Positions 36,977 to 47,019 of a stretch of 64,000 nucleotides of DNA are shown piece by piece. The DNA is taken from contig CALJVP010000014.1 of NCBI GenBank assembly GCA_937773605.1, positions 1 to 64,000 on the forward strand. Reading direction: 5' to 3'. The DNA comes from an uncultured SAR86 cluster bacterium (GTDB lineage: Bacteria > Pseudomonadota > Gammaproteobacteria > Magnimaribacterales > Magnimaribacteraceae). How positions within the stretch are numbered: position 1 is the first letter of the stretch; each line of letters starts with the position of its first letter. The notes under the pieces are model-generated. The model saw nothing but the letters and a program-made list of their open reading frames with translations, ran no database searches and had not been told where the DNA came from. The translations under genes and the position numbers were made by a program.

Positions 36977-37846
36977 ATGAGTAAAAAAATAACCATCCCC
37001 GCAATCCTTGCTAGTTTAATAATTGGCTACTTAATGGCTTTGGCAGGCAGTCAAGGCTCTGTGGAATTTAATGGATGGCCTCTCTTTGCAGTTTGCGCAT
37101 CAATCAGCTTCTTATTGCACTGGTTAATATTTATTCCTTCTTATGGTTTTCAAACAGAACATTATTTTGATTTGACGGGGTCTATTTCATATTTAGCCGC
37201 AGTAACCATTGGCTTCACACTCAATCCATCTTCAGATCCGAGAGACTTAATTATAGGATTATTGATAGTTGTATGGGCAATGCGCTTAGGTACTTTTCTA
37301 TTCATGAGGGTCAAGATAGACGGAAAAGATAAACGCTTTACGGTTATGAAAACTGAATTTGTTTGGTATTTAATGACTTGGACTATTGGCGGTTTGTGGG
37401 TTTTTATCACCATGGCTGCTGGACTGGCTGCGATTACATCAAACGAAACAACAGCTCTTAGCTGGCCAGCTTTTATAGGCATTGCCCTTTGGGTCTTTGG
37501 TTTTATGATTGAAATCATAGCAGATAAACAAAAACGTGATTTCAAAAAGGATGCCAATAAAAAGCATGCCTTCATAACAACTGGTTTGTGGGCTTGGTCT
37601 CGCCATCCAAACTATTTTGGTGAAATAGTATTGTGGATAGGGGTAACATTAATAGCGCTGCCTGTTTTATCTGGCTGGCAATTAGCCACTTTATTATCTC
37701 CAGTATTCGTTTATGTTCTCCTCACAAGGATAAGCGGCATCCCCATGCTTGAAAATAGAGCTCAAAAAAAATGGGGCTCCGATCCCGATTACATTGCCTA
37801 TCTTGAAAGAACTCCAAAATTAATACTAAAAAAACCTAAAGCATAA
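36977..37846 (+). CDS. DUF1295 membrane protein (steroid 5-alpha-reductase-like) 1
   Basis: A 289-residue integral membrane protein of the DUF1295 family, distantly related to steroid reductases and ICMT-type methyltransferases. The C-terminal signature GLWAWSRHPNYFGEIVLWIGV and a tail IPMLENRAQKKWGSDPDYIAY are clear. About seven hydrophobic segments precede it. The biochemical role of bacterial members is not established. The 134-base divergent spacer before it is very AT-rich. Compare the paralogue at 59484. Confidence 0.88.
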   Translation: MSKKITIPAILASLIIGYLMALAGSQGSVEFNGWPLFAVCASISFLLHWLIFIPSYGFQTEHYFDLTGSISYLAAVTIGFTLNPSSDPRDLIIGLLIVVWAMRLGTFLFMRVKIDGKDKRFTVMKTEFVWYLMTWTIGGLWVFITMAAGLAAITSNETTALSWPAFIGIALWVFGFMIEIIADKQKRDFKKDANKKHAFITTGLWAWSRHPNYFGEIVLWIGVTLIALPVLSGWQLATLLSPVFVYVLLTRISGIPMLENRAQKKWGSDPDYIAYLERTPKLILKKPKA

Positions 37847-37863
37847 TTAAGGTAGGAAGAAAT

Positions 37864-38286
37864 ATGATAGATGAAATACAAAAAGGAGGCTGCTTATGTG
37901 GAAATGTAAGCTATGAATTTAATAAGCCGTCTTCTATGACTACACACCATTGCCATTGTAAAGATTGTCAAAAATCTACTGGAAGTGGGAAAGCAACTAT
38001 CATGCTGATCCCAAAGGATGAGTTAAAGATTTCCGGTGAGTTAAAATTCTATACCGTTACCGGCAGTGCCGGATCACATGTAACCAGAGGGTTTTGCGAG
38101 AATTGTGGCTCTCCTCTAGTCAGTTTTGTAGAAGAAAATGCAGACATAAGATTTATTAAACTGGGAAGCCTTAATGATTCCTCATGGGTTAATGTTGAAT
38201 CCAATTTCTGGAGCTCAACGGCTAATTCTTGGTCTCCTGCAGATGAAGAAATCTTCAGTTTTACTCATAACCCTGAATTCCCTTAA
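37864..38286 (+). CDS. GFA family protein (glutathione-dependent formaldehyde-activating-like)
   Basis: A 140-residue zinc-binding protein of the GFA/CENP-V fold. Metal-ligand Cys residues are in GGCLCGNVSYEF, HCHCKDCQKSTGSG and GFCENCGSPL, with the normal spacing. Members are usually annotated by homology to glutathione-dependent formaldehyde-activating enzyme, but activity is rarely proven. It follows DUF1295 by 17 bases and precedes zapE by 17. Confidence 0.9.
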   Translation: MIDEIQKGGCLCGNVSYEFNKPSSMTTHHCHCKDCQKSTGSGKATIMLIPKDELKISGELKFYTVTGSAGSHVTRGFCENCGSPLVSFVEENADIRFIKLGSLNDSSWVNVESNFWSSTANSWSPADEEIFSFTHNPEFP

Positions 38287-38303
38287 ATACACCTCTTAAA
38301 AAA

Positions 38304-39362
38304 TTGAAGCCTTCTGAGATCTATCTGTCTAAGGTCGAAAAAAAAGAATTAACTCTTGATGAAAATCAACTTGCCTTGCTTCAGGATATGGACATTCTGC
38401 AAGATCAAATCATAAGAAGATCAGCCAGATGGTTTTATAAAGAACGCATCAAAGGCCTCTACATCAAAGGTGAAGTAGGAAGAGGGAAAACACAGCTTAT
38501 GGATATTTTCTTTGAGAGCTTGAACATGAAGAAGAAGAAGAGACTGCACTTTCATAGGTTTATGAAAAAATTGCATCAGGATCTAGATGATCTTTCTGGT
38601 CAAGTAGATCCGGTTCAATTGGCTGCTATTAATCTAGCAAAAGACACAGAAGTTCTGTGTTTTGATGAATTCTTTGTAGAAGAAATAGGTGATGCAATGC
38701 TACTAGCAAGGTTCATGGAAAAACTTTTTCACCTGCCAGTCTCATTAGTGGCAACATCGAATACCTTGCCTGATGACCTTTATGAGAACGGTCTTCACAG
38801 GAATCGATTCCTACCTGCCATAAAAGCTATAAATGATAACTGTAAAGTGTATGAACTTAACTCTAATCAAGATTACAGGCTGAGAACTCTTGAGCAGCAA
38901 GATATTTTTATTATTTCAAAAGATGGTTTAGGTGATGAAAAGATTAAAAAAACATTTGATGAATTGACCCAAAATTTATACGAGGAAGGAAGGAACGTTG
39001 AGGTGCTTGGAAGAAAGATCAAAACCGTAAGATTATCAAAAGGCCTTGTCTGGTTTTCTTTCAAAGAATTGTGTGAAGGCTTTAGAAGCTCAAAAGACTA
39101 TATTGAACTTTGCGTGGAGTTTCATACTATTTTTGTATCGGGAATTCCTTTACTAGATTCCAATAGTGATGACAGCACGAGAAGGTTTATAGCACTTGTG
39201 GATGAATGCTATGAAAGAAACGTAAATCTCATACTATCTTCAGAGGCCCTAACAAAGGACCTATACTCAGGACAAAAGATGAAGGAACCTTTTAAAAGGA
39301 CAATCAGTCGTTTAGAAGAAATGAGGTCCAGAGATTATTTATCCAAACCTCACCTGGCTTAG
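38304..39362 (+). CDS. zapE: Cell division protein ZapE (AFG1-like ATPase)
   Basis: ZapE is an ATPase that associates with the division ring. The 352-residue protein has Walker A KGEVGRGKTQLMD near residue 53, HFHRFMKKLH, Walker B LCFDEFFVEEIGDAM near residue 115, and sensor ATSNTLPDDLYENGLHRNRFLPAI, all AFG1/ZapE marks. It begins at a TTG; no in-frame ATG gives the family start and no clear ribosome site is visible. The stop is three bases from the convergent ABM gene. Confidence 0.94.
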   Translation: MKPSEIYLSKVEKKELTLDENQLALLQDMDILQDQIIRRSARWFYKERIKGLYIKGEVGRGKTQLMDIFFESLNMKKKKRLHFHRFMKKLHQDLDDLSGQVDPVQLAAINLAKDTEVLCFDEFFVEEIGDAMLLARFMEKLFHLPVSLVATSNTLPDDLYENGLHRNRFLPAIKAINDNCKVYELNSNQDYRLRTLEQQDIFIISKDGLGDEKIKKTFDELTQNLYEEGRNVEVLGRKIKTVRLSKGLVWFSFKELCEGFRSSKDYIELCVEFHTIFVSGIPLLDSNSDDSTRRFIALVDECYERNVNLILSSEALTKDLYSGQKMKEPFKRTISRLEEMRSRDYLSKPHLA

Positions 39363-39365
39363 TTC

Positions 39366-39647
39366 TTAGACAGCGGCAAGAACTTTTATTTCAGGGGCTC
39401 CTGCCATAAATGCTCCCATCTCAGCTCCAAGAGCCCTAAAGTAATCAGTCTTTCCATGAGCATCTTGAGCCTCTTGATCTTTATACCTCTCAAGAAAAAC
39501 ATAGGTTGTTTCATTTTCTTTGTATAAATCGTAATAAACAACACCGTCTTCATTGGCGTTTACTTTTTCAACCAGTTGCTTAGCTACGGCTTCAAAATCA
39601 GCTCCAGAACCTTCTTTAATATTTAATGTGGCCACAATTCCTATCAT
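39366..39647 (-). CDS. Antibiotic biosynthesis monooxygenase (ABM) domain protein
   Basis: A 93-residue single ABM (ferredoxin-like) domain. It starts MIGIVATLNIKEGSGADFE, with VYYDLYKENETTYVFLERYKD in the middle and HGKTDYFRALG as the third element. Relatives include quinol monooxygenase YgiN and various detoxifying proteins; nothing fixes the substrate here. The gene is followed on the other strand by a flavoprotein reductase 72 bases away. Confidence 0.88.
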   Translation of the reverse strand: MIGIVATLNIKEGSGADFEAVAKQLVEKVNANEDGVVYYDLYKENETTYVFLERYKDQEAQDAHGKTDYFRALGAEMGAFMAGAPEIKVLAAV

Positions 39648-39719
39648 TTTATTTCTCCCTTTTTAGAATAAGATGTAGACTTTATTTCTATTTTAAAAAA
39701 TTATCGAGCACTTTCTAAT

Positions 39720-40934
39720 ATGAATGAAATTGTAGTTATAGGATCTGGTCAAGCTGCCATCCAAACTGTGATGTCTTTAAAGAGGAATGAATTCACAGGT
39801 TCCATTAAAGTCATTGGAGAAGAAGACCACCTTCCTTATCAGCGACCTCCTCTATCAAAAGATTTTTTGTTAGAAGAATATAAGCCCGAGCGTGTTTCTT
39901 TAAAGAAAAAAGAATTTTATGAAGAGAATGGAGTTGATTTAATTCTTGGTAAACGCGCTGAATCAATTGATACGATCTTAAAAGAAATAACTCTTAGTGA
40001 TGAAAATAAAATTCGTTATGACCAGCTTATAATTGCCACGGGAAGCAGGGTAAGAAAACTCAACGTACCGGGTTCTGATAAAAAAGGGATTTATTATCTT
40101 AGAGACTTAGACGATGCCAACGCACTAAAGCAAAGATTAAAAAAGAATAAGAAAATGGTTATAGTCGGTGCGGGATACATCGGCCTGGAAGTCGCTTCAG
40201 TAGCTGCAAGTCTTGGAGTAGAAGTAACTGTCATTGAAATGGCCAATCGAGTCATGAACAGGACCGTTGATCCTATGATTTCTTCTTATTATCAAAAATT
40301 GCATGAGAGTCACGGAGTAAAAATACATTTGGACAATGGACTAAAGGCATTTGAAGGCGGTGATTCTGTGAATGCAGTTCTTTGCTCTGACGGGCTTATG
40401 CTAGAGGCCGACCTGGTTGTCATAGGAGCAGGTGTCTTGCCTAACCAAGAAATAGCTATAGAGGCAGGCCTGGAATGCAATAACGGCATAATGGTAAATG
40501 AGTTTGGAGAAACTTCTACTGCACATGTCTATGCCTGTGGTGATTGCACCAATCATCCCAATAAAGGTTTGAACACAAGGCTAAGACTTGAATCGGTTCA
40601 TAATGCCATGGAGCAATCTAAAACAGTAGCAAACACCATAATGGGAAACAAAGAGCCGTATGATCAAGTACCATGGTTTTGGTCTGATCAATACGACCAC
40701 AAATTACAATTGGTTGGCATCTCTGGCGATCATGATGAGGTGGTCATGAGAGGCTTGGAGTCTGAACAAAAATTTCTTCTTTTCTACTTAAAGAATTCTG
40801 AATTAATAGCCGTTAATGCCATTAATTCTTCAAAAGAGTTTCTTATCTGTAGAAAGCTGGTTGCAAATAAAGTTAAAATAAGTTCTGATGTTATCAAAGA
40901 CCAATCTGTAAATTTAAATGATCTATTATTATGA
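39720..40934 (+). CDS. FAD-dependent ferredoxin/rubredoxin-type reductase
   Basis: A 404-residue NAD(P)H-dependent flavoprotein of the class that reduces ferredoxins for dioxygenases and P450s. FAD site IVVIGSGQAAIQTVMSL at the start, PYQRPPLSKDFL near residue 40 (typical of this subfamily), the NAD-binding loop VIVGAGYIGLEVASVAASLG near 145, VYACGDCTNHP, and a C-terminal reductase domain with PWFWSDQYDHKLQLVG. The electron acceptor is not in the immediate neighbourhood; the rubredoxin at 16921 is one option. It overlaps hspQ by 4 bases. Confidence 0.91.
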   Translation: MNEIVVIGSGQAAIQTVMSLKRNEFTGSIKVIGEEDHLPYQRPPLSKDFLLEEYKPERVSLKKKEFYEENGVDLILGKRAESIDTILKEITLSDENKIRYDQLIIATGSRVRKLNVPGSDKKGIYYLRDLDDANALKQRLKKNKKMVIVGAGYIGLEVASVAASLGVEVTVIEMANRVMNRTVDPMISSYYQKLHESHGVKIHLDNGLKAFEGGDSVNAVLCSDGLMLEADLVVIGAGVLPNQEIAIEAGLECNNGIMVNEFGETSTAHVYACGDCTNHPNKGLNTRLRLESVHNAMEQSKTVANTIMGNKEPYDQVPWFWSDQYDHKLQLVGISGDHDEVVMRGLESEQKFLLFYLKNSELIAVNAINSSKEFLICRKLVANKVKISSDVIKDQSVNLNDLLL

Positions 40935-41263
40935 AAGAAACGGTTGAAACTGAGTATTCCCTAGGCCAAGTTGTAAAGCATAAGTTCCTCGATTTTAGAG
41001 GTGTTATTTATGATGTTGATCCTGAATTTAGCAACACTGAAGAATGGTATGAATCGATTCCTTTGGCAATCAGACCCATCAAAGAACAACCTTTTTATCA
41101 TGTGTTCGCTGAGAATGATCAAGTCTTCTACTCAGCGTATGTTTCTCAGCAAAATTTATTAGTTGACGATAGCAATACCCCGATAGAACATCCAGATGTA
41201 CCGGTTTTTTTTGGGGGATTTGACGGTGCTTCTTACGAGCTTCTGGAAAATAGTAAAAATTAA
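40931..41263 (+). CDS. hspQ: Heat shock protein HspQ
   Basis: HspQ (YccV) is a small heat-shock protein that modulates Lon protease and was first reported to bind hemimethylated DNA. The 110-residue product has YSLGQVVKHKFLDFRGVIYDVDPEF, RPIKEQPFYHVFAEND, YVSQQNLLVDDS and the family ending HPDVPVFF. The start overlaps the reductase stop (ATGA) and the stop overlaps the convergent aminotransferase by 4 bases. Confidence 0.93.
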   Translation: MKETVETEYSLGQVVKHKFLDFRGVIYDVDPEFSNTEEWYESIPLAIRPIKEQPFYHVFAENDQVFYSAYVSQQNLLVDDSNTPIEHPDVPVFFGGFDGASYELLENSKN

Positions 41264-42483
41264 TGATTTCTTAAAGTAGCAAGCGCTACGCAACAAACAA
41301 ATATCTCCATTGCCGTGTCCAATTCCTTGATATTGCAAGCTGTTGGGGCCAATCTGATTATGTTGTCTTTTGGATCAACTCCATAAGGAAATGTTGCACC
41401 AGCTGGTGTAAGTTTCAGACCCAAACCAGAAGCTAAATTAATTATTTCTTTAGCCAGCCCTTCTTCAGAAGTGAAAGAGACAAAATAACCACCTGTGGGT
41501 TTAGTCCAAGAACCGTAGTCCTGTTTTGAAAGCCAACTATCAACTAATTCAAATTTAGGTTTCAATATTTCTGCATGTTTTTTCATATGTGAAATCACAC
41601 CGCCATTTTTTTTAAAAAATTTAACATGCTTTGCTTGATTGACTTTATCGGGTCCGATTATAAGAGCCAAGTAGTGTTTAAGAAAAAGATCAAGGTTGAA
41701 TTTAGAAAGGGCTAAAAATCCAATTCCACTTCCTGCATAGGTCATCTTGGAAGTCGAAGCAAATGCAACTATTGAGTCAAGAGCATCAATATCTTTCGCT
41801 AGGCTAAAGATATCTTCTAGTGGAATAGAGTCTTTAAAATCATGAATGGCATAGGCGTTGTCCCAAAAAATCTTAAAGTTCTGTTTTGCCTCTTTAGAAA
41901 TCTTCAATAGACCTTCGGTAATTTCTTTAGAGTATATTTCTCCGGTAGGATTAGAGTGCTTTGGAACACACCAGATTCCCCTTATTGATTGGTCTTGCTT
42001 AACCAACTCTCTAACAGATTCTAAATCAGGCCCTTCTCCAGTAAGCTCAACGGGTATCATGTTTATACCAAACTCTTCGCTCAGTCTAAAATGTCGATCA
42101 TAGCCCGGCACTGGACATAAGAAAGATATTCTTTCTTTAGAAGACCAAGGCCCATCTCCTGATCCATGGAAGAACAGACTTGAAATGTACTGGGACATTA
42201 AGTTGAGACTACTATTTCCTCCCGCCAGAACGTAATCCTTATCACAACCTAAAATTTCAGCTCCTAATTCTCTACAGGAATCCAAGCCTCGAGGTTCTCC
42301 GTAGTTTCTTATATCTACTCCGTCTACAATTGTTTGACCTTGTAATATGCCCTCTAAACCTGAGGATAAATCTAATTGAGATTCATCTGGCTTTCCCCTA
42401 GTAAGATCAACTTTCAGCTGCCTTGTCTTGAGATCCAAGTACAGAGCTTCAGCTTCTTCAATTTCGGTAATTAAATTATTCAA
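41260..42483 (-). CDS. PLP-dependent aminotransferase (PF12897-type aspartate aminotransferase-like)
   Basis: A 407-residue fold-type I aminotransferase of the actinobacterial-like aspartate aminotransferase group (PF12897). Substrate/PLP features: DLTRGKPDESQLDLS near the start, NYGEPRGLDSCRELGAEILG, GGNSSLNLM, CPVPGYDRHF, then CVPKHSNPTG, and the Schiff-base Lys in ASTSKMTYAGSGIGF near residue 245. The amino donor is uncertain. The gene is divergent from gcvT. Confidence 0.88.
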   Translation of the reverse strand: MNNLITEIEEAEALYLDLKTRQLKVDLTRGKPDESQLDLSSGLEGILQGQTIVDGVDIRNYGEPRGLDSCRELGAEILGCDKDYVLAGGNSSLNLMSQYISSLFFHGSGDGPWSSKERISFLCPVPGYDRHFRLSEEFGINMIPVELTGEGPDLESVRELVKQDQSIRGIWCVPKHSNPTGEIYSKEITEGLLKISKEAKQNFKIFWDNAYAIHDFKDSIPLEDIFSLAKDIDALDSIVAFASTSKMTYAGSGIGFLALSKFNLDLFLKHYLALIIGPDKVNQAKHVKFFKKNGGVISHMKKHAEILKPKFELVDSWLSKQDYGSWTKPTGGYFVSFTSEEGLAKEIINLASGLGLKLTPAGATFPYGVDPKDNIIRLAPTACNIKELDTAMEIFVCCVALATLRNH

Positions 42484-42666
42484 TGTTTTATAAAAAACAT
42501 GATTTTATCATTCACCAAGAATTCTTCACAGCATTACAAGTATTGTTTAGAGCTTAAAACGTTTATAAGTCGGTGTTAAAAAAAATTTCACATATTTATT
42601 TCCTTTTTTTGGGATAAATAAAATCTTTTAAAAGACGAATTAAATAAATTTAGTTAAAATCCTTTC
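42484..42666. promoter_or_regulatory. Divergent control region between the aminotransferase and gcvTHP
   Basis: An AT-rich 183-base spacer. It contains AAGAATTCTTC at 42517-42527, with a second copy at 42670-42680 inside the proposed gcvT start region, and the palindrome TCTTTTAAAAGA at 42624-42635. TAAAAT at 42655-42660 could be a -10 box, placing a start site near 42667. I looked for a tandem glycine riboswitch and see none of its conserved core. Confidence 0.35.
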
Positions 42667-43764
42667 ATTAAGAATTCTTCGTCACAACAAACGCCTTTAT
42701 ATAGCCTTCATGTACAAGCATCAGCAAAGATGGTTGATTTTCATGGGTGGGCAATGCCTATCAATTATGGATCTCAGATTGCAGAGCATCAATCCGTAAG
42801 AGACAACTGTGGAATTTTTGATGTATCTCACATGACGATCTTAGATTTTAAAGGTGAGCAAGCCAGGGATTATATTAGGTACATGATCTCTAATGATGTG
42901 GATAACTTAAAAGAAGATTGTGATGGACTCTACTCTGCAATGCTCAATGAATCGGGCGGTGTCATAGATGATCTTATAGCTTACAAAATGCCATTTGGTT
43001 ATCGATTGGTAGTTAATTGTGCTACTAGAGGAGAAGATCTCAAATGGCTTTCATCTCATTTAAATGGATTTGAAGTAAAAATGATAGAAAGGGATGACTT
43101 ATCTATGCTTGCCATCCAAGGCCCTAGATCTGAGCAAGTTATTTCTCTTTGCTCAAACTTGCCCATAAGCCTTTTAAAAAATAAGAAAAGACAACAAGGT
43201 GCCGTCAATGGTGAAACTTTTATAGCCAAAACCGGTTATACGGGTGAACTGGGATTCGAAGTTATTCTACCCAATGCAAATGCCCAAGACTTATGGCAAG
43301 AAGCCGTCGCTGCTGGAGCTGAACCTGTTGGCTTAGGTGCAAGAGACACTTTAAGATTGGAAGCTGGAATGAATCTTTACGGCTATGAGATGGATGAATC
43401 TATTTCCCCCTTAGAATGTAACATGGGATGGGCCGTTTCTTTGGAAGACAGCGCAAGAGAATTTTTGGGAAAAGAAGCTTTTCTTGCTAAAAAAGATTCT
43501 AATAACAACCCTGTTCTTGTTGGCCTACTTTTAAAAGAAAGAGCTATAATAAGAAGTGGTCATGAGGTTTATCTAGATGCTGAAAAAACTATTAAAGGAA
43601 TCGTAACAAGCGGTACTTACTCACCAACTCTAAAACAATCTATAGCCCTTGCTAGAGTGCCCAGAACAAATAAAGAAATTTGCTACACAGAGGTGCGGGG
43701 TAAACTTTTAGAGGCCAGAATAGGAAAGCCAAGATTTATTAAAGAAGGAAAATTTATTTTTTAA
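42667..43764 (+). CDS. gcvT: Glycine cleavage system aminomethyltransferase GcvT (unusual start)
   Basis: GcvT releases ammonia from the aminomethyl-lipoyl arm of GcvH and gives 5,10-methylene-THF. The conserved N-terminal QQTPLYSLH, which aligns with QQTPLYEQH in E. coli, is encoded upstream of the first ATG (42730). The frame is open only back to 42658 and contains no ATG, GTG or TTG before 42730. The only plausible initiator is ATT at 42667, giving 365 residues against 364 in E. coli. From there VDFHGWAMPINYGSQI, FDVSHM, AKTGYTGELGFEV and GLGARDTLRLEAGM confirm the family. The alternative is a 344-residue form starting at 42730, or a sequence error. Confidence 0.9.
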   Translation: MKNSSSQQTPLYSLHVQASAKMVDFHGWAMPINYGSQIAEHQSVRDNCGIFDVSHMTILDFKGEQARDYIRYMISNDVDNLKEDCDGLYSAMLNESGGVIDDLIAYKMPFGYRLVVNCATRGEDLKWLSSHLNGFEVKMIERDDLSMLAIQGPRSEQVISLCSNLPISLLKNKKRQQGAVNGETFIAKTGYTGELGFEVILPNANAQDLWQEAVAAGAEPVGLGARDTLRLEAGMNLYGYEMDESISPLECNMGWAVSLEDSAREFLGKEAFLAKKDSNNNPVLVGLLLKERAIIRSGHEVYLDAEKTIKGIVTSGTYSPTLKQSIALARVPRTNKEICYTEVRGKLLEARIGKPRFIKEGKFIF

Positions 43765-43773
43765 AGGATTAAT

Positions 43774-44160
43774 ATGAGTGAATCACCTGAAAACCTAAAA
43801 TACTTATCCAGTCATGAATGGGTAAAACTTGAAGATGATGGCTCTGTAACAGTTGGAATTAGCGACCATGCGCAAGATCTCCTGGGAGATATTGTTTTTG
43901 TAGAATTACCAGAGGTTGGTCAAGAACTTGGGGCAGAAGAAGAAGCCGCAGTTGTTGAATCTGTCAAAGCTGCTTCCGATATTTTTTCTCCAATAGGCGG
44001 AAAGGTTACAGAGATAAATGAAAAACTTCTAGACGAACCGGATCTGGTCAACGTCTCTCCGTATGAGGATGGTTGGTTCTTCAAAATGCAGCCAGACGAT
44101 CTAGAGAGTTTAAAGAGCCTCCTTTCGTCAGAAGAATATACTAACTCTCAAGAATCCTAA
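43774..44160 (+). CDS. gcvH: Glycine cleavage system H protein
   Basis: GcvH is the lipoylated shuttle between GcvP, GcvT and dihydrolipoyl dehydrogenase. The 128-residue product has [23 protein letters not shown] near the start and the lipoyl-Lys65 in [19 protein letters not shown]-like [13 protein letters not shown] closes the domain. A good ribosome site (AAAGGA) lies 8 bases before the ATG. It sits 9 bases after gcvT and 15 before gcvP. Confidence 0.97.
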   Translation: MSESPENLKYLSSHEWVKLEDDGSVTVGISDHAQDLLGDIVFVELPEVGQELGAEEEAAVVESVKAASDIFSPIGGKVTEINEKLLDEPDLVNVSPYEDGWFFKMQPDDLESLKSLLSSEEYTNSQES

Positions 44161-44175
44161 TAATTTTATAAATTA

Positions 44176-47019
44176 ATGGCAGATAAAGAGAATAGTTTTC
44201 GAGATAATGAATTCTTCAGCAGAAGACACATAGGTCCCAATAAACTTGAGACTGCCTCTATGCTTAAGGAAGTAGGATTCAATAACTTGGATGAATTTAT
44301 TTCAGCTGTTGTACCTGAAGACATCTTATTAAAATCTAAATTATCGATAGGGTCAGAAAAAACAGAACAAGAAGCATTAATCGAATTGCAGAGAGTAGCA
44401 TCTAAAAATGACTCTTTTGATTCCTATATAGGACAGGGTTATTACAACACTATTACGCCCGGCGTTATTCTTAGAAACGTTTTTGAGAATCCAGGATGGT
44501 ACACATCTTACACTCCTTATCAATCCGAAATTTCACAGGGCAGACTCGAGGCTTTAATTAACTTCCAAACAATGGTCTGTGATCTAACGGCCATGGAAAT
44601 AGCAAATGCATCATTGTTGGATGAAGCCACTGCAGCAGCTGAAGCTATGTCTTTGTCTAGGAGAATATCTAAATCTAAATCAAATACTTTTTTTGTAGAT
44701 GAGCAATGTTTTCCTCAGACCATTAATGTTCTCAAAACTAGAGCAAAACCACTAGGCATAAATATTAAAATAGGATCTCCTGAAGATAGTTCGCGTGAAG
44801 ATTACTTTGGAATTATTCTTCAATACCCTTCAACAGAAGGGAACGTAAATGATTACACGTCCGTGGTGACGGAGGCTCATGAAAAGAAAGCCTTAACAAT
44901 TTTTGCTACGGATTTGTTGGCTCTTACTTTAATTAAAGCGCCCGGAGAATTTGGAGCAGATATTGTCATAGGGTCTTCTCAGCGTTTTGGTGTCCCAATG
45001 GGGTTTGGAGGCCCTCATGCTGCATTCATGGCAACCAAAGAAGGTCACCGTAGGTCTCTACCAGGAAGAATAGTGGGGGCTTCTGTAGATAATCATGGAA
45101 ATACAGCTTACAGATTAGCTCTGCAAACTCGTGAGCAGCACATAAGAAGAGAGAAGGCTACAAGCAATATATGTACTGCACAGGCCCTATTAGCGATTAT
45201 GGCTGGCTTCTACGCGGTATACCATGGAGCAGACGGCCTTAAAACCATCGCCTTGAGGGTGAATGAAAATACAAAAAAACTGGCTAAAATTATTCAAGAT
45301 AATGGTTATCAAATAAAATCTAATTCTTTCTTTGATACTTTCATCGTGATGACGGGAGATAAAACAGAAACTATCTTCAATCAGGCCTTAACAAAAAAAA
45401 TAAATTTAAGAAAAGTGTCTGGAAACAGTATTGGGATATCTTTAGATGAAACCGTTACTGGCGAAGATGTAAATGCATTGGCCTCTCTCTTTTGCGACGA
45501 GTATTCCGTACCCGACGAACCATTGGCTGGCTCTATCCCGGATGATCTAATTAGAAAATCAAATTACCTTCAACATCCGGTCTTTAAGAGACATCAAACA
45601 GAAACAGAAATGTTGAGATACATTAGAAAGCTATGTGATAAAGACATAGCCCTAGATAGAGCGATGATTCCTCTTGGTTCTTGCACAATGAAACTTAATG
45701 CGACTTCAGAGATGCTGCCTGTTAGTTGGCCAGAATTTTCTTCAATTCACCCTCTTGCTCCACTTGAACAAGTAAGTGGCTATATGGAACTTATCTCAGA
45801 ATTAGAAGAAATGCTTATAGATATCACTGGTTATTCAGCTATTTCATTACAACCCAATGCAGGATCACAAGGAGAATATGCGGGTCTGTTGGCAATAGAT
45901 GCATACCATAAAGATCGAGGAGATGATGAAAGAAATATTTGCCTTATACCTAAATCCGCACATGGCACTAATCCGGCCTCCGCTCAAATGGTGGGAATGA
46001 AGGTTGTTGCTGTTGAGTGTGATAAAGATGGAAATATTGATATAGATGACCTAACAGCAAAAGCAAAATTGCATTCAAAAAATCTGTCTGCACTAATGAT
46101 TACCTACCCTTCAACACATGGCGTCTTTGAAACAACGGTTAGGGAAGTCTGTTCTTTGATTCACGAATACGGCGGTATGGTTTATATCGACGGGGCAAAT
46201 TTTAATGCAATGGTAGGTCTGTGTTACCCAGGGGAATTTGGTGGAGATGTTTCTCACCTTAATCTGCATAAGACTTTCTGTATACCTCACGGAGGAGGAG
46301 GCCCTGGCATCGGTCCCATTGGAGTTGTAAAAAAATTAGAGAAGTTCCTTCCAGGGACTCATAATCAAACAGGCTCTCCGCTTGGTCCAGTCTCTGCCAC
46401 AGACTGGGGAAGCGCAAGCTTGCTTCCTATTAGCTGGATGTACATAAAGATGATGGGTTCAGAAGGGTTGAAAAGGTCCACAGAAATGGCGATCCTCAAT
46501 ACAAACTATATTGCCTCCAGGTTGCAAGGGCATTACAAGGTCCTGTACAGAGGAAAAACAGGCTTGGTGGCCCATGAATGCATAATCGATGTAAGACCCC
46601 TCAAAGAAAGTGCAGGAGTTGAAGTTGAAGATATTGCTAAAAGATTAATTGATTATGGTTTTCATGCTCCAACCATGTCTTGGCCTGTTGCTGGAACTCT
46701 TATGATTGAACCTACAGAAAGTGAATCTAAGTATGAAATTGATAGATTTTGTGACGCAATGATAAGCATCAGAGAAGAAATAAGAAAAATAGAATCGGGA
46801 GCCATGGATCAAGAAGACAATATGCTAAAGAATGCTCCTCACACAGCTAAACATGTTACTGGAGATTCTTGGGAACATTCTTATTCAAGACAACTAGCAG
46901 CCTACCCGATAAAAAATCTTGAAGAAAATAAATACTGGCCACCGGTTGGACGAGTTGATAACGTCTATGGCGATAAGAACCTCATGTGTAGCTGTCCTTC
47001 AATGGATGATTTTAATTAA
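44176..47019 (+). CDS. gcvP: Glycine dehydrogenase (decarboxylating) GcvP
   Basis: The P protein decarboxylates glycine with PLP. It is a single fused 947-residue chain: the N-terminal half begins FSRRHIGPN and has [15 protein letters not shown]; the C-terminal catalytic half carries PLP-binding Lys near residue 699 in [16 protein letters not shown], preceded by [13 protein letters not shown] and [12 protein letters not shown]. Both halves are intact. It ends 4 bases inside the 3' end of the convergent phosphatase gene. Confidence 0.97.
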   Translation: MADKENSFRDNEFFSRRHIGPNKLETASMLKEVGFNNLDEFISAVVPEDILLKSKLSIGSEKTEQEALIELQRVASKNDSFDSYIGQGYYNTITPGVILRNVFENPGWYTSYTPYQSEISQGRLEALINFQTMVCDLTAMEIANASLLDEATAAAEAMSLSRRISKSKSNTFFVDEQCFPQTINVLKTRAKPLGINIKIGSPEDSSREDYFGIILQYPSTEGNVNDYTSVVTEAHEKKALTIFATDLLALTLIKAPGEFGADIVIGSSQRFGVPMGFGGPHAAFMATKEGHRRSLPGRIVGASVDNHGNTAYRLALQTREQHIRREKATSNICTAQALLAIMAGFYAVYHGADGLKTIALRVNENTKKLAKIIQDNGYQIKSNSFFDTFIVMTGDKTETIFNQALTKKINLRKVSGNSIGISLDETVTGEDVNALASLFCDEYSVPDEPLAGSIPDDLIRKSNYLQHPVFKRHQTETEMLRYIRKLCDKDIALDRAMIPLGSCTMKLNATSEMLPVSWPEFSSIHPLAPLEQVSGYMELISELEEMLIDITGYSAISLQPNAGSQGEYAGLLAIDAYHKDRGDDERNICLIPKSAHGTNPASAQMVGMKVVAVECDKDGNIDIDDLTAKAKLHSKNLSALMITYPSTHGVFETTVREVCSLIHEYGGMVYIDGANFNAMVGLCYPGEFGGDVSHLNLHKTFCIPHGGGGPGIGPIGVVKKLEKFLPGTHNQTGSPLGPVSATDWGSASLLPISWMYIKMMGSEGLKRSTEMAILNTNYIASRLQGHYKVLYRGKTGLVAHECIIDVRPLKESAGVEVEDIAKRLIDYGFHAPTMSWPVAGTLMIEPTESESKYEIDRFCDAMISIREEIRKIESGAMDQEDNMLKNAPHTAKHVTGDSWEHSYSRQLAAYPIKNLEENKYWPPVGRVDNVYGDKNLMCSCPSMDDFN

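Noticed and set aside
42484-42666. Glycine riboswitch upstream of gcvTHP
   Set aside because: None of the conserved aptamer core or tandem arrangement is recognisable in this AT-rich spacer.
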